Assembly: GCA_030604905.1 (NCBI GenBank)
Contig: JAUVVA010000009.1
Location: forward strand, 1-56,206
Source of the DNA: Verrucomicrobiota bacterium
GTDB lineage: Bacteria > Verrucomicrobiota > Verrucomicrobiia > Opitutales > Opitutaceae
DNA length: 56,206 nucleotides
Direction: 5' to 3'
Position 1 is the stretch's first letter, and each line of letters starts with the position of its first letter. The position numbers and the translations under genes were made by a program. Below the pieces are notes generated by a model that was given only the letters and a program-made list of their open reading frames with translations, did no database searches and was not told the DNA's origin. Below are positions 1-9,736 of the stretch, piece after piece.

Positions 1-2998
1 AGATGCAGAGGTAGGCGCCGCCGATGCCGACGGCGTTTTCGGGGGTCCAGGTGCGGGCGGGGTTGTATTTGGTGGTGACGAGGCGGTGGCGCGGGTCGAG
101 CGGCGTGGCCACGGGCGCGCCGAGGTATACGTCGCCGAGCGCGAGCACGAGCCAGCTGGCGTCGAAGCAGGTGCGGTAGACGTCGGCGAGTGTATCGAGT
201 CCGTTGATACGGCGGATGAACTCGAGGTTGCTTGGGCACCAGGGGGCGTCTTTGCGCACGATCTGCATGTATTTGCGGATCGCGAGGAGGGTGGACTCGT
301 CTTCCCAGGAGAGCGGCAGGTGGACGATGCGCGAGGGCACCTCCATGTCGTCCACGGCGGGCAGCTCGGATTCGGCGCGGAGGAGGATCTCGAGCAGGCG
401 CTCGGAGGGGAGGAGGCGTTGGTCGAAATGAACCTGGAGCGAGCGGATGCCGGGCGTGAGGTCGAGGATGCCATGCAGGTGCTGGCGCTCGAGCCAGGTT
501 TGCAGGGCGTGGACGCGCATGCGCAGCGCGATGTCGAGCTGGAGCGGGCCGTATTCGATCAGCACCGCCGAGTCCCCGGAGCGGCGGTAAGCGACAGCCG
601 GGGCGGTGGGGCGCGCGGGGAGCGTGTGGATGACGGCGGGCTCGACAGGTTTGTCACCAATCTGGTGACAAACCGGTTTGGGGCCGGGTTTGAGCGTCTC
701 GATCAGCGAGTCCTGCGCGTAGGCGAGTTCGCGGGCTTCTTGGGCGGTGATGGGGACGAAGCGGACTTTGTCGCCGGGCTTGAGCTGGCCCATCTTCCAG
801 AGCTCGGCCTGCACGATCGTGACGGGGCAGACGAAGCCGCCGCAGCTCGGGCCGTCGGGGCCGAGGATGATCGGCATGTCGCCGGTGAAATCGATCGCGC
901 CGATGGCGTAGGCGTTGTCGTGGATGTTCGACGGGTGCAGGCCGGCCTCGCCACCGTCGCGCCGCGCCCACTCGGGCTTCGGGCCGATAAGGCGCACTCC
1001 GGTGCGAGCCGAGTTGTAGTGCACCTCGTAGGCGGTGGAGAGGAGGACGGAGATGTCGTTTTCGGTGAAGAAGTCGGGGGCGCCGTGCGGGCCGTAGAGG
1101 ACCTTGATCTGCCATTCGCGGGTGAGCGCGGGCTGGACGGTGGCGGGGGCGCGGAGGAGCGGGGCGTCGTTCGGCACGCCGGCGGGCGTGGAGCGATGGA
1201 CGCGGAGGACGTCGCCGACGCGGAGGGCGCGGCCGGCGTGGCCGCCGAAAAGGCCGAGGGTGAAGGTGGCCTTGCTGCCGAGGTAGTCCGGCACGTCGAA
1301 GCCGTGGCGGATGGCGAGGTAGGCGCGCAGGCCGGGGCCTTCGACGGAGCCGATGCGCAGGGTCTGGCCGGCGCGGACGCGGAAGGCGCGGTGGGAGGCG
1401 ATCTGCTTGCCGTCGAGCGTGGCGGGCATGTGCGCGCCGGTGAGGGCGCAGACGGCGGCGGTGTTGAAGCGCAGGGTCGGGCCGTTGACGGTGAGTTCGA
1501 GGCCGGCTGCTGTGTCGGGGTTGCCGACGAGGCGGTTGGCGAGGCGGAAGGACAGGTTGTCCATCGGGCCGGAGGGCGGCACGCCGACGTCCCAGTAGCC
1601 GATGCGTCCGGGGTAGTCCTGCACGGTGGTCTGGGTGCCGCCTTCGAGCACCTCGATGGTCGAGGGGACGTAGGGGAGGCGGGAGAGGTAGGACGTGGTG
1701 ACTGCGTCGGCGCGGAAGCCCTCGCTGGCGATGATCTGGCGGAGGTAGCCGAGGTTGTTCTCGATGCCGTGGACGCGGGTGTCGGCGAGGGCGGCGTCGA
1801 GGCGCGCGAGGGCGTCGGCGCGGTCGCGGCCGCGGACGATGATCTTGGCGATCATCGGGTCGTAGAAGGCGGAGACTTCGCTACCGGTCTCGACCCAGGT
1901 CTCGATGCGCGCGGAGGACGGGAAGTGGACGTCGGTGAGGAGGCCGGCGGCGGGCTGGAAGTTTTTGCCCGGATCCTCGGCGTAGAGGCGGACCTGGATG
2001 GAGGCGCCGGTGGCGGCGGGGCGGTGGTCGCGGAGGTCGAGGGCGCCGGCGGCGGCGCGGATCATCCACTCGACGAGGTCGATGCCGGTGACCTCTTCGG
2101 TGACGCCGTGCTCGACTTGGAGGCGGGTGTTGACCTCGAGGAAGTAGAAGTGGCCGGTGGCGTTGTCGTAAACGAACTCGACGGTGCCGGCGTTGGTGTA
2201 GCCGGCAGCTTGGCCGAGGCGGGCGGCGCAAGACAGGAGCTCGGCGCGCTGGGTGTCGGTGAGGCCGGGGGCGGGGGTTTCCTCGACCACCTTTTGGTTG
2301 CGGCGCTGCACGGAGCAGTCGCGCTCGCCAAGGGCGACGACGTGGCCGTGGCTGTCGCCGAGGATCTGGACCTCGATGTGGCGGGCCTGCTCGACGAATT
2401 TTTCGAGGAAAACGCCGCCGTCCTTAAAATTGTTTTTGGCGAGGCGGACGACGGACTCGAAGGCGTTGGCGAGCTCGGCGGGCTTGCGGATGAGCTGCAT
2501 GCCGATGCCGCCACCGCCGCCGGTGCTTTTCAGCATGACGGGGTAGCCGATGCGGGCAGCCTCGCGCTGGGCGGTGGCGAGGTCGGGGAGCAGGTCGGTG
2601 CCGGGGAGGAGCGGGACGCCGTGGGCCTTGGCCAGGGCGCGGGCGGAGTGCTTGGGGCCGAGCTGGCGCATCTGCGCGGCGCGCGGGCCGATGAAGACGA
2701 TGCCGGCGGCCTCGCAGGCTTCGACGAAGGCGGCGTTTTCGGAGAGGAAGCCGTAGCCGGGGTGGATGGCCTGCGCGCCGGTGGCCTTGGCGGCGGCGAG
2801 GATTTTTTCGGTGTCGAGGTAAGATTGGGCGGCGGGCGAGGGGCCGAGGTGGACGGCTTCGTCGGCCTGGGCGACGTGGAGGCTGTGGCGGTCGGCGTCG
2901 GAGTAGACGGCCACGGAGGCGATGCCCATGCGGCGGAGCGTGCGGATGATCCGGCAGGCGATGGCGCCGCGGTTGGCGATGAGGACCTTGGAGAACAT
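1..2998 (-). CDS. Urea/guanidine carboxylase, biotin-dependent (C-terminus cut by window edge)
   Basis: ATP- and biotin-dependent carboxylase that adds CO2 to urea or guanidine in the cytoplasm. The first 999 residues are visible. Residues 1 to about 450 are a biotin carboxylase (start MFSKVLIANRGAIA, then an ATP-grasp part with KSTGGGGGIGM). A KipA/AHS2-like part follows, around residues 480-780 (HPSNIHDNAYAIGAIDFTGD). A KipI/AHS1-like part comes next and runs to the edge (WTPENAVGIGGAYLCI). The C-terminal biotinyl domain lies outside the window. The frame has no stop from its ATG to the edge, and it follows two DUF1989 genes on the same strand. Asp703 in AIDFTGD lies near the position reported to separate guanidine (Asp) from urea (Asn) carboxylases, but that mapping is approximate. 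Family assignment is firm; the substrate is inferred from neighbours. Confidence 0.93.
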   Translation of the reverse strand, partial: MFSKVLIANRGAIACRIIRTLRRMGIASVAVYSDADRHSLHVAQADEAVHLGPSPAAQSYLDTEKILAAAKATGAQAIHPGYGFLSENAAFVEACEAAGIVFIGPRAAQMRQLGPKHSARALAKAHGVPLLPGTDLLPDLATAQREAARIGYPVMLKSTGGGGGIGMQLIRKPAELANAFESVVRLAKNNFKDGGVFLEKFVEQARHIEVQILGDSHGHVVALGERDCSVQRRNQKVVEETPAPGLTDTQRAELLSCAARLGQAAGYTNAGTVEFVYDNATGHFYFLEVNTRLQVEHGVTEEVTGIDLVEWMIRAAAGALDLRDHRPAATGASIQVRLYAEDPGKNFQPAAGLLTDVHFPSSARIETWVETGSEVSAFYDPMIAKIIVRGRDRADALARLDAALADTRVHGIENNLGYLRQIIASEGFRADAVTTSYLSRLPYVPSTIEVLEGGTQTTVQDYPGRIGYWDVGVPPSGPMDNLSFRLANRLVGNPDTAAGLELTVNGPTLRFNTAAVCALTGAHMPATLDGKQIASHRAFRVRAGQTLRIGSVEGPGLRAYLAIRHGFDVPDYLGSKATFTLGLFGGHAGRALRVGDVLRVHRSTPAGVPNDAPLLRAPATVQPALTREWQIKVLYGPHGAPDFFTENDISVLLSTAYEVHYNSARTGVRLIGPKPEWARRDGGEAGLHPSNIHDNAYAIGAIDFTGDMPIILGPDGPSCGGFVCPVTIVQAELWKMGQLKPGDKVRFVPITAQEARELAYAQDSLIETLKPGPKPVCHQIGDKPVEPAVIHTLPARPTAPAVAYRRSGDSAVLIEYGPLQLDIALRMRVHALQTWLERQHLHGILDLTPGIRSLQVHFDQRLLPSERLLEILLRAESELPAVDDMEVPSRIVHLPLSWEDESTLLAIRKYMQIVRKDAPWCPSNLEFIRRINGLDTLADVYRTCFDASWLVLALGDVYLGAPVATPLDPRHRLVTTKYNPARTWTPENAVGIGGAYLCI

Positions 2999-3005
2999 GA
3001 AGTCG

Positions 3006-3140
3006 GAGTTTTTAAACCGCGAAGGACACGAAGGGGCGCGAAAGACGGCTGTTTTTTTAACCGCGGATGGCGCGGATGGGCGCGGATGTTTCGGAGAACT
3101 TGGATCTTATCCGCGGCCATCCGCGTGATCCGCGGTCAAA
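3006..3140. repeat. Intergenic CCGCGGAT-type inverted repeat
   Basis: The spacer between the carboxylase and the upstream DUF1989 gene holds a degenerate unit (ACCGCGAAGGACACGAAG, 3015-3032). After it comes an inverted pair: ACCGCGGATGGCGCGGATG at 3060-3078, and its imperfect reverse complement (ATCCGCGTGATCCGCGGT) at about 3119-3136. The pair could form a stem-loop in the operon mRNA. Similar units recur at 3.8-3.97 kb, 36.67 kb and 55.2 kb. Confidence 0.7.
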
Positions 3141-3144
3141 GATC

Positions 3145-3804
3145 TCAGGCGTTCCAGATCAGGACCTCGACGGGGGTGGGGTTCCAGCCGTTGCAGGGGT
3201 TGTTGAGCTGGGGGCAGTTCGAGATCAGGCAGACGAGGTCCATGCGGGCGATGAGCTCGACGTATTTGCCCGGGGACGACACGCCATCGGCGAATTGGAG
3301 GCCGCCCTCGGGCGTGACCGGGACGTTCATGAAGAAGTTTATGTTCGCGGGGATGTCGCGCTTGTTGAGGTCGAAGGTGGAGCCGGGCCAGGTGGCGAGA
3401 CCGAGGAGGAAACTCTGCCGGCAGGAGTGCATGTGGCGCGTGCGGTGGCCGTAGCGGATCGTGTTGGCCTCGCAGGAACAGGCGCCGCCAAGGGTGTCGT
3501 GCCGGCCGCAGGTGTCGGCGGTGATCTCGGCGAGGACGTTCAGCTCGTTGGAGTAGAGCTTGGTGCCGGTCGTGAGGTAGATGGAGCCGTTTTCGCGGAT
3601 CGTGTCTTGGGCGCTGTAGCGCTCGCGGAAGTCGTCGGCGCGGTAGAAGAGCGTGTCGGCGGCTTGGTTGCCCTCGAGGTCGAGGATGCGGAGGGTTTGG
3701 CCGCGCTTGATCTCGTGCATCCAGAAGTCGCCGGCGGGGATGACGCGGCGGTAGATTGCGGAGGAAGGGGCGAGAGGGGATTCGGTGTAAACTAGAGTGC
3801 TCAT
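3145..3804 (-). CDS. DUF1989 protein, urea carboxylase-associated protein 1 type; probable carboxyguanidine deiminase subunit
   Basis: A 219-residue DUF1989 protein of the type found beside urea carboxylase (UAAP1). It contains [26 protein letters not shown] and a Cys-rich stretch, [18 protein letters not shown]. In characterised bacteria two such DUF1989 proteins form carboxyguanidine deiminase, which turns carboxyguanidine into allophanate and ammonia for allophanate hydrolase. That role is taken from the family and is not proven here. It is followed after 146 nt of repeats by the carboxylase and preceded by its paralogue at 3973-4776. The start at MSTLVYTE is the first ATG of the frame. 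Confidence 0.85.
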   Translation of the reverse strand: MSTLVYTESPLAPSSAIYRRVIPAGDFWMHEIKRGQTLRILDLEGNQAADTLFYRADDFRERYSAQDTIRENGSIYLTTGTKLYSNELNVLAEITADTCGRHDTLGGACSCEANTIRYGHRTRHMHSCRQSFLLGLATWPGSTFDLNKRDIPANINFFMNVPVTPEGGLQFADGVSSPGKYVELIARMDLVCLISNCPQLNNPCNGWNPTPVEVLIWNA

Positions 3805-3805
3805 T

Positions 3806-3975
3806 TTCGAACCACGGAGAACACGGAGGGCACGGAGAGGAGGATAAGTTGTTTAACCGCGGATGGCGCGGATGGGCGCGGATGCGTTGAGGGATTCAAC
3901 CACAGATTACACAGATGGGCGCAGATGGACGGAGGATTGGGTATCTGTGATTATCTGCGTGATCGGTGGTTCTCA
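3806..3975. repeat. CACGGAG / CCGCGGAT / ACAGAT repeats with an inverted pair
   Basis: The spacer between the two DUF1989 genes is almost entirely repeats. ACCACGGAGAACACGGAGG lies at 3810-3828, ACCGCGGATGGCGCGGATG at 3856-3874 and ACCACAGATTACACAGATG at 3900-3918. The last is answered by its imperfect reverse complement at about 3945-3971. The downstream arm ends against the stop codon of the 3973-4776 gene. Confidence 0.7.
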
Positions 3976-4776
3976 GATGTAGAGAAGTTCGGAGTTGTAG
4001 AAGGCGCGCTCGGTTTCGGGGCGGTAGGTGCGGCAGTAGTCGTCGGGCGGCGGCGGGGGCGTGGTGTAGAGCTGAAGCTGGACGGGCTTTGGGTCGTAGG
4101 CGGGAGATGTATCCAGCGGGTGGTGACAGGTCGTGAGGATCACGAGCAGGTCCATCTCGGCACGGAGGTCGATGAAGTCGCCGGGGCGGGCGTGGTTTGG
4201 CTCGTAGGAGAGCTGGCCGGTGGGGGAGGTGTTGAGCTTGCTGAAGAAATTGACGTTGGGGACGAGGTCGCGGGCGTTGAGGCCGTATTTGGCGAGCTCG
4301 ATGAGGAAATGGTCGCGGGAGTTTTGGTAGCGGTCGTTGCGGGCGCTTTGGTAGGAGCGGGTGCCCCACTTTTTTTCGACGTGCGCGGCGGTGTCGTGTC
4401 CGCCGAGGGGGTCGTGCCAGCCAAGGGTGTCGCCGGTGATGGACATCATGGCGCGGCCCATGTCGGAGAAGAGGACGTAGCCGGTGGTGAGCTTGGCGGT
4501 GTGCTGGCACTTGAGGGTGTCGGCCATGTTGTAGCGGTCGATCAGCTCGTGGCGGTTGAAGCAGAGGAAGGAGACGTTCGCCCCGGCGGCGAGGGCGGTG
4601 AGGCGGAGGGTGCGGTGGCGGCGCACGGTGAAGGACCAGGCGGCGCCGCCGGGAAGGCTTTCCTCAAGGAGCAGACGCTCGGGCGGGATCGTGGGCGCGG
4701 GCTGTGGCGGCGGTCCGGCGGGGCGCGGGGTGGTGAAGGAGGTGCCCTCGGGGGCGGGCGGAACATGAAGAGGCAT
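3973..4776 (-). CDS. DUF1989 protein, urea carboxylase-associated protein 2 type; probable second carboxyguanidine deiminase subunit
   Basis: A 267-residue paralogue of the neighbouring DUF1989 protein, of the longer UAAP2 type. Shared landmarks are FTVRRHRTLRLTALAAGANV, a middle section ITGDTLGWHDPLGGHD, and NVNFFSKLNTSPTGQLSYEP, which aligns with [20 protein letters not shown] of the other copy. The N-terminal 45 residues are Pro-rich. Known pairs act as a heteromeric deiminase on carboxyguanidine. It lies second to last before the carboxylase in the minus-strand operon. Its stop codon abuts an intergenic repeat arm. Confidence 0.85.
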   Translation of the reverse strand: MPLHVPPAPEGTSFTTPRPAGPPPQPAPTIPPERLLLEESLPGGAAWSFTVRRHRTLRLTALAAGANVSFLCFNRHELIDRYNMADTLKCQHTAKLTTGYVLFSDMGRAMMSITGDTLGWHDPLGGHDTAAHVEKKWGTRSYQSARNDRYQNSRDHFLIELAKYGLNARDLVPNVNFFSKLNTSPTGQLSYEPNHARPGDFIDLRAEMDLLVILTTCHHPLDTSPAYDPKPVQLQLYTTPPPPPDDYCRTYRPETERAFYNSELLYI

Positions 4777-4859
4777 GACGGGCGGGGGCGGGAAAAGGCA
4801 GAGAGTATGAGGAAATTAGCTTTTCGTAATACTGCAAGAAGCGGGCCAAGGGGCTGAAT

Positions 4860-4886
4860 GCCGGCTGAAAGCCGGCGCTCCCAGGG
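4860..4886 (-). repeat. GCCGGC hairpin with GCTCCCAGGGGG tail (possible terminator/REP-like unit)
   Basis: A perfect 7-bp hairpin (GCCGGCT, loop GAA, AGCCGGC; 4860-4876) is followed by GCTCCCAGGGGG. It lies directly 3' of the NikR-like gene on the minus strand. The same layout recurs at 20898-20926 and 55367-55395. There is no U-tract, so it is not a classic intrinsic terminator. Confidence 0.6.
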
Positions 4887-4889
4887 GGA

Positions 4890-5333
4890 TCAGAGCAGCG
4901 GGGGGATGGTGGTGGCGGTGAGGGTGAGCTTGCCCTGTTTCACACCGCGCACGGCGGTGAGCTCGTTGGCGAGGGTTTGCAGCTCGGAGGCGCGCCCCTG
5001 CACGAGGAGGACCTCCATGTAGTTGTTGTTCTCGAGGTGGACATGCATCGAGGACACGACGAGGAGGTAGTGGCGGTGCTGGATCTCGGCGAGTCGGGCC
5101 TGGAGGCCGGGCTTGGTGTGGTCGTAGACAAGGTTGATAGTGCCGGCGACGGATTCGGTGCCGAGCTGCGCGGCGTAGTCCACGAGCCCGTCGCGCGCGA
5201 GGGCCGCCACGGCCTGCGAGCGGCTCGCGTAGCCGCGGCGCTCGACCATGGCGTCGAGCTCGTCGAGCAGGCTCTCGGGGAGCGAGACGCTGAAGCGGGC
5301 GAGGCGGTCTTTTTTCTTGGCGGCGGCGGACAT
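4890..5333 (-). CDS. NikR-like ribbon-helix-helix regulator lacking the Cys metal ligand
   Basis: A 147-residue protein with the NikR layout. The N-terminal ribbon-helix-helix DNA-binding part is RFSVSLPESLLDELDAMV (residues about 13-30). The C-terminal ACT-like regulatory domain contains QHRHYLLVVSSMHVHLENNNY. Aligned by eye to E. coli NikR, the nickel ligands His76, His87 and His89 are kept, but the Cys95 position is Tyr. It may therefore bind a different metal or ligand, or none. It sits inside the nitrogen operon between the glutamine synthetase homologue and the DUF1989 pair, suggesting a local regulator. No nickel transporter or urease is visible. Confidence 0.85.
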   Translation of the reverse strand: MSAAAKKKDRLARFSVSLPESLLDELDAMVERRGYASRSQAVAALARDGLVDYAAQLGTESVAGTINLVYDHTKPGLQARLAEIQHRHYLLVVSSMHVHLENNNYMEVLLVQGRASELQTLANELTAVRGVKQGKLTLTATTIPPLL

Positions 5334-5365
5334 GGGGCGGGCGCGGGGAGGCTAGGACGGATGGG

Positions 5366-5412
5366 TGCTCGGGGAAAGATGGGAAGAATGGGAGGTAGGG
5401 GAAGAATGGGAG
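5366..5412 (-). repeat. CTTCCCATTC-type short tandem repeat in operon spacer
   Basis: The spacer downstream of the glutamine synthetase homologue has repeated GAAGAATGGGAG-like units on the plus strand, pyrimidine-rich in the mRNA. The same type fills the spacers at 6783-6838 and 7626-7668. Its function is unknown. Confidence 0.55.
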
Positions 5413-6777
5413 TTAGAACATGCGGGCGTAGCGGTCGATTTCCCAGGCGCTGACTTGTTGGTGATATTGGCGCCACTCCTCGGATTTGTAGGTGATGAAC
5501 TCGTCGCGGAGGCCCTGGCCGAGCGTCTGGGTGACGAAGGGGTCGGCGGCGAAGGCCTCGACGGCTTCGGCGAGGGTGCGCGGGAGTTCCTGGATGCCGC
5601 GGGCGGCGAACTCGGCGGGGCTGAGGGCGTAGAGGTTGTCCTCCTGCGGCTGGCCGGGATCGAGTTTCTCGCGGATGCCCTCGAGGCCGGCGGCGAGGGC
5701 GAGGGTGGCGGCGAGGTAGGGATTGCAGGCGGAGTCGGCGTTGCGGCTCTCGCAACGGCCGCCGCCCATGGGCACGCGGATGGAGTTGGTGCGGTTATTG
5801 GTGCCGAAGCTGTTGAAGACGGGGGCCCAGGAGAAGTAGCTCATGAGGCCGCGGCGGACGAGGCGCTTGTAGCTGTTTACCGTCGGGGCCATGGCGGCGC
5901 AGATGGCGGGGCCGTGGCGGAGGATGCCGGCGATGAAGTGGTAGGCGATGGGGGTGAGGCCGAGGCCGCGGGGGTCGTCCTTGGGGTCGCACTTGAAGAC
6001 GTTTTTGCCGGAGGCGAGGTCGTAGAGCGACATGTTAAAGTGGGCGCCGTTGCCGGTCTTGTCGGCGAAGGGCTTGGGCATGAAGGTGGCGAGCAGGCCC
6101 TCCTCGGCGGCGTAGTGGCGCGCCATCATGCGGAAGAAGACGTAGCGATCGCACATGGTGAGCGCGTCGGCGTATTTGAAATCGAACTCGAACTGGCTGT
6201 TGGCGTCCTCGTGGTCGAGGGAGTAGAGGTCCCAGCCGAGGCCGTTGATGGCGGAGGAGACCTTGTCGATCCAGGTGTAGCGGTCCATGAAGCCCTGGAT
6301 GTCGTAGCAGGCTTTTTTGAGGCGGTCGTCGGGGTTGGGGATGGAGAGCGACTGGCCGTCGGGGGCGAGTTTGACGACGTAGACTTCGCACTCGATGCCG
6401 AGGTTCATGCCGAGGCCGAGCGAGGCGGCGTCGGCGAGGACCTTTTTGAGGGCGACGCGGGTGTTTATCTCGTAGGGCTGGCCCTTAAACGTGTTGTCGG
6501 CGGGGAACCAGGCGACCTGCGGGTTCCAAGGGAGAACGCAGCCGCGGTCGAGGTCGGGGAGGGAGGCGATCTCGTCGTCGTTGGGCGATTGGCCGAGCCC
6601 GTCGAGGGCGTAGCCGGTGTAGAGCTCGGAGCCGCGGGCGAAGTCGAGGAAGTGCTCGATGGGGACAAACTTCCCCTTGGGGACGCCGTGGATGTCGGTG
6701 TAGGCACCGACGACGTATTTGACGCCTTTGGCGCGGAGATCGGACTGGAGCTGGAGGATTTCGGAATCGGAGCGCAT
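5413..6777 (-). CDS. Class III (GlnT-type) glutamine synthetase homologue
   Basis: A 454-residue member of the glutamine synthetase superfamily, closest by eye to the type III/GlnT group, which also includes gamma-glutamylmethylamide synthetases. The start [20 protein letters not shown] is followed by the beta-grasp part ([13 protein letters not shown]). Catalytic-domain landmarks are GIECEVY (metal-binding Glu), [12 protein letters not shown] (ATP and metal site) and [21 protein letters not shown]. It joins ammonia, or an amine, to glutamate using ATP. In this operon it probably captures nitrogen released from the imported compound. The chosen ATG is at 6777; the open frame upstream reads a pyrimidine-rich repeat and a neighbour's shadow. 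Whether the nucleophile is ammonia or an amine cannot be told from sequence. Confidence 0.9.
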   Translation of the reverse strand: MRSDSEILQLQSDLRAKGVKYVVGAYTDIHGVPKGKFVPIEHFLDFARGSELYTGYALDGLGQSPNDDEIASLPDLDRGCVLPWNPQVAWFPADNTFKGQPYEINTRVALKKVLADAASLGLGMNLGIECEVYVVKLAPDGQSLSIPNPDDRLKKACYDIQGFMDRYTWIDKVSSAINGLGWDLYSLDHEDANSQFEFDFKYADALTMCDRYVFFRMMARHYAAEEGLLATFMPKPFADKTGNGAHFNMSLYDLASGKNVFKCDPKDDPRGLGLTPIAYHFIAGILRHGPAICAAMAPTVNSYKRLVRRGLMSYFSWAPVFNSFGTNNRTNSIRVPMGGGRCESRNADSACNPYLAATLALAAGLEGIREKLDPGQPQEDNLYALSPAEFAARGIQELPRTLAEAVEAFAADPFVTQTLGQGLRDEFITYKSEEWRQYHQQVSAWEIDRYARMF

Positions 6778-6782
6778 GAGTG

Positions 6783-6838
6783 GGCGGGATGGCAGAATGG
6801 GAAGGATGGGAAGAAGGGGAGTGATGGGAGGGATGCGT
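6783..6838 (-). repeat. CTTCCCATCC-type short tandem repeat in operon spacer
   Basis: The spacer upstream of the glutamine synthetase homologue contains repeated units such as GAATGGGAAGGATGGGAAG (plus strand). It is the same family as 5366-5412 and 7626-7668. Confidence 0.55.
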
Positions 6839-6839
6839 G

Positions 6840-7625
6840 CTAGGCGGGGCGGTAGGGGGAGGAAAGGGGCGCGGCTTCGCGGAGGGCGCGGCGGACGGTG
6901 CGGGTGAGGTCGGTGACGAGGTGGCGGAAAAGGCGGCGGCCCTGGGCGGCGGTGGCGCGGGAGGGGTGGCCGGTGACGCCGTTTTGGCTGGTGCGGTTGA
7001 CGGGGTGGGCGAAGACGAGGCCGGCGGTGCGGTCGGGGTCGTCGGCGCCGGCGCAGAGCGCGGGGCGCGCGAGGGCGGGGGCGCGGGCGAGCATGAGGGC
7101 GGTCTCGGCCTGGTTGGCGTGCCAGTCGGCGGCGTCGGCGAAGAAGGCGGCGCGCACTCGGGGGCTGGCCTCGGCGGTGTTGAGGACGGCGATCATGAAG
7201 CCGTCGTGGCGGGCGCGGAGGACCTCGAGGGCGCAGCGGAGCGGGGCGGCGTTGGTGACGTGGCTGTTGACGAGGAAGAGGCGGCGCACGCCGGCCTGCC
7301 AGAGCCAGTCGCCGAGCTCGCTGACGAGGGCGATGAGCGTCTGCGGGGAGAGCGCGAGGGTGCCGGGCCAGCGGTGCGAGTGACCGAGCGAGCACCCGTA
7401 GGCGAGCGGCGGGAGCACGGGCACGCCGGTGGCGGCGGAGACCTCGGCGCAGACTTCGGTGGCGAGGGCGGTGTCCATGCCGGTGCCGAGCTGCGGGCCG
7501 TGTTGCTCGGTGGCGCCGCAGGGCAGGAGCACGGCGTCCATGCCGGAGGCGATGAGCGCGCCGATCTCGGGCCAGGTGAGGCTGGACCAGAGGATGGGGG
7601 CGCTGGGGCGGCGGCGGGCGGGCAT
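6840..7625 (-). CDS. Creatininase-family amidohydrolase
   Basis: A 261-residue creatininase/creatinine amidohydrolase family protein, metal-dependent and cytoplasmic. Visible landmarks are [20 protein letters not shown] (metal-binding Glu and His), [39 protein letters not shown] and [11 protein letters not shown]. Family members open cyclic or linear amides such as creatinine or formamido compounds. Its place among nitrogen-scavenging genes suggests it deals with a guanidino or amide compound brought in by the adjacent ABC transporter, but the substrate is unknown. It lies 45 nt downstream of the ATPase gene, separated by a short repeat. Confidence 0.88.
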   Translation of the reverse strand: MPARRRPSAPILWSSLTWPEIGALIASGMDAVLLPCGATEQHGPQLGTGMDTALATEVCAEVSAATGVPVLPPLAYGCSLGHSHRWPGTLALSPQTLIALVSELGDWLWQAGVRRLFLVNSHVTNAAPLRCALEVLRARHDGFMIAVLNTAEASPRVRAAFFADAADWHANQAETALMLARAPALARPALCAGADDPDRTAGLVFAHPVNRTSQNGVTGHPSRATAAQGRRLFRHLVTDLTRTVRRALREAAPLSSPYRPA

Positions 7626-7668
7626 GGCCGGATGGGAGTGATGGGAATGATGGGAGGAATGAGTGGGG
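7626..7668 (-). repeat. ATTCCCATC-type short tandem repeat in operon spacer
   Basis: The spacer between the ATPase and creatininase genes has GATGGGAGTGATGGGAATG-type units (plus strand). It is the third member of the series in this operon. Confidence 0.55.
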
Positions 7669-7670
7669 GC

Positions 7671-8575
<905 letters not shown>

Positions 8576-8588
<13 letters not shown>

Positions 8589-8616
8589 GGAGCGCGGACA
8601 CGGAGGTCACGGAGGG
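8576..8616. repeat. CACGGAGGACACGGAG repeat overlapping a start codon
   Basis: Four CACGGAGG-like units lie between the permease and ATPase genes and run into the ATPase N-terminal codons, so they supply its GTG start candidates. It is the same family as the unit at 3810-3828. Confidence 0.65.
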
Positions 8617-8637
8617 AAGAGCGGGGAGGGAGGGCGA

Positions 8638-9681
8638 TCAGAGGCCGCCGGCGGGGCGGTGGGGGCGGTCGGGGAAGAGGAGGACCTCGCGGCCGGCGAA
8701 GAGGCGGCCGAAGAAGGCGCGGAAGCGGCTGGGGCGCGGATTTTTCCAGGCGAAGAGGCGTCGGCCGAGCCAGCCGAGCACCTGGTCTGTAGTGAAACCA
8801 ATGATACCGATGAGGATGATCGCGGCGTAGACGTTGTCGAAATTGCGGTATTTGGCCTGTTGGTTGATGAAGAAGGTGATGCCGCTGCTCACGCCGACGA
8901 CCTCGGCGACGACGAGGTAGGTCCAGGCCCAGCCGAGGAGGATGCGGAGGTCGTTGTAGAGGTCGGGCAGGCTGGCGGGCAGGAGCACGCGGAGCACGAG
9001 GTGGCGGCGCTTGGCGCCGAGGGTGGCGGCGGCCTCGAGCAGGCCGGCGTCGACGCGGCGCACGGTGTTGGCGACGACGAGGACTTGTTGGAAAAAGGTG
9101 CCGATGACGATGATCGCGATCTTGGGCTCGAGGTGGATGCCGAAGATGGCGACCATGAGCGCGCCAAAGGCGGGCGCGGGCATGTAGCGGACGAAGTCGA
9201 CGAAGGGCTCGGTGAGGCGCGAGGCGGAGGCGAAGGCGCCGCAGAGGATGCCGAGGGGCACGCCGATGAGGGAGGAGATCGTGAATCCCCAGAAGATGGT
9301 CTTGATGCTGGTGGCGAGGCTCTCGTGGAGCCACTTGTCGCCGCGCAGGACGGGCTTGGTGGTGAAGGCGGTGTAGAGGGCGCGGGCGACGGCGTGGGGT
9401 GGCTGGAAAAAGATCGGGTTGGCGCGTTTGCCCTCGGGGATGGCGAGGTCGGCGGCGCGGCGCTCCTCGACGAGCTTGGCGAAGTCTTCGCGCGGCACGA
9501 GCTGATCGACGCGGAGCCAGGTGACGCCGGCCGGCTCGGTGACCTTGATCATCGGGTGCCAGAGCCAGGGCACGTAGGAGAAGAGGCTCCAGACGAGCAG
9601 GGGGAGCAGGAAGGCGGCGATGCCGAGGAGGCGGCGGCGGCCGGGCGGCAGCTCGGAGCGGAAGGGGCGCCAGCGGGACAT
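8638..9681 (-). CDS. ABC transporter permease (SsuC/TauC/NrtB type)
   Basis: A 347-residue inner-membrane permease of the BPD-transport family. A first membrane segment lies near residues 18-36. A roughly 80-residue loop follows, longer than in typical SsuC proteins and containing KVTEPAGVTWLRVDQLVPRE and FFQPPHAVARALYTAF. The usual core comes after it, with the coupling motif EAAATLGAKRRHLVLRVLLP. It ends in a basic Pro-rich cytoplasmic tail. It pairs with the ATPase at 7671-8588 and the binding protein at 9830-10816. The ATG at 9681 is the first in frame. Confidence 0.92.
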   Translation of the reverse strand: MSRWRPFRSELPPGRRRLLGIAAFLLPLLVWSLFSYVPWLWHPMIKVTEPAGVTWLRVDQLVPREDFAKLVEERRAADLAIPEGKRANPIFFQPPHAVARALYTAFTTKPVLRGDKWLHESLATSIKTIFWGFTISSLIGVPLGILCGAFASASRLTEPFVDFVRYMPAPAFGALMVAIFGIHLEPKIAIIVIGTFFQQVLVVANTVRRVDAGLLEAAATLGAKRRHLVLRVLLPASLPDLYNDLRILLGWAWTYLVVAEVVGVSSGITFFINQQAKYRNFDNVYAAIILIGIIGFTTDQVLGWLGRRLFAWKNPRPSRFRAFFGRLFAGREVLLFPDRPHRPAGGL

Positions 9682-9736
9682 GGGCGGCGGTGGAGCGGAG
9701 AGCGAGGGAGGGAGGGCGAGGGCACAGAGCGGCCGG

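Noticed and set aside
86..3454. Long plus-strand open frame over the carboxylase gene
   Set aside because: The antisense protein is low-complexity Gly/Ala/Val/Asp-rich, while the minus frame gives a clear urea carboxylase. It is a high-GC shadow. The same applies to most long plus-strand frames in the window.
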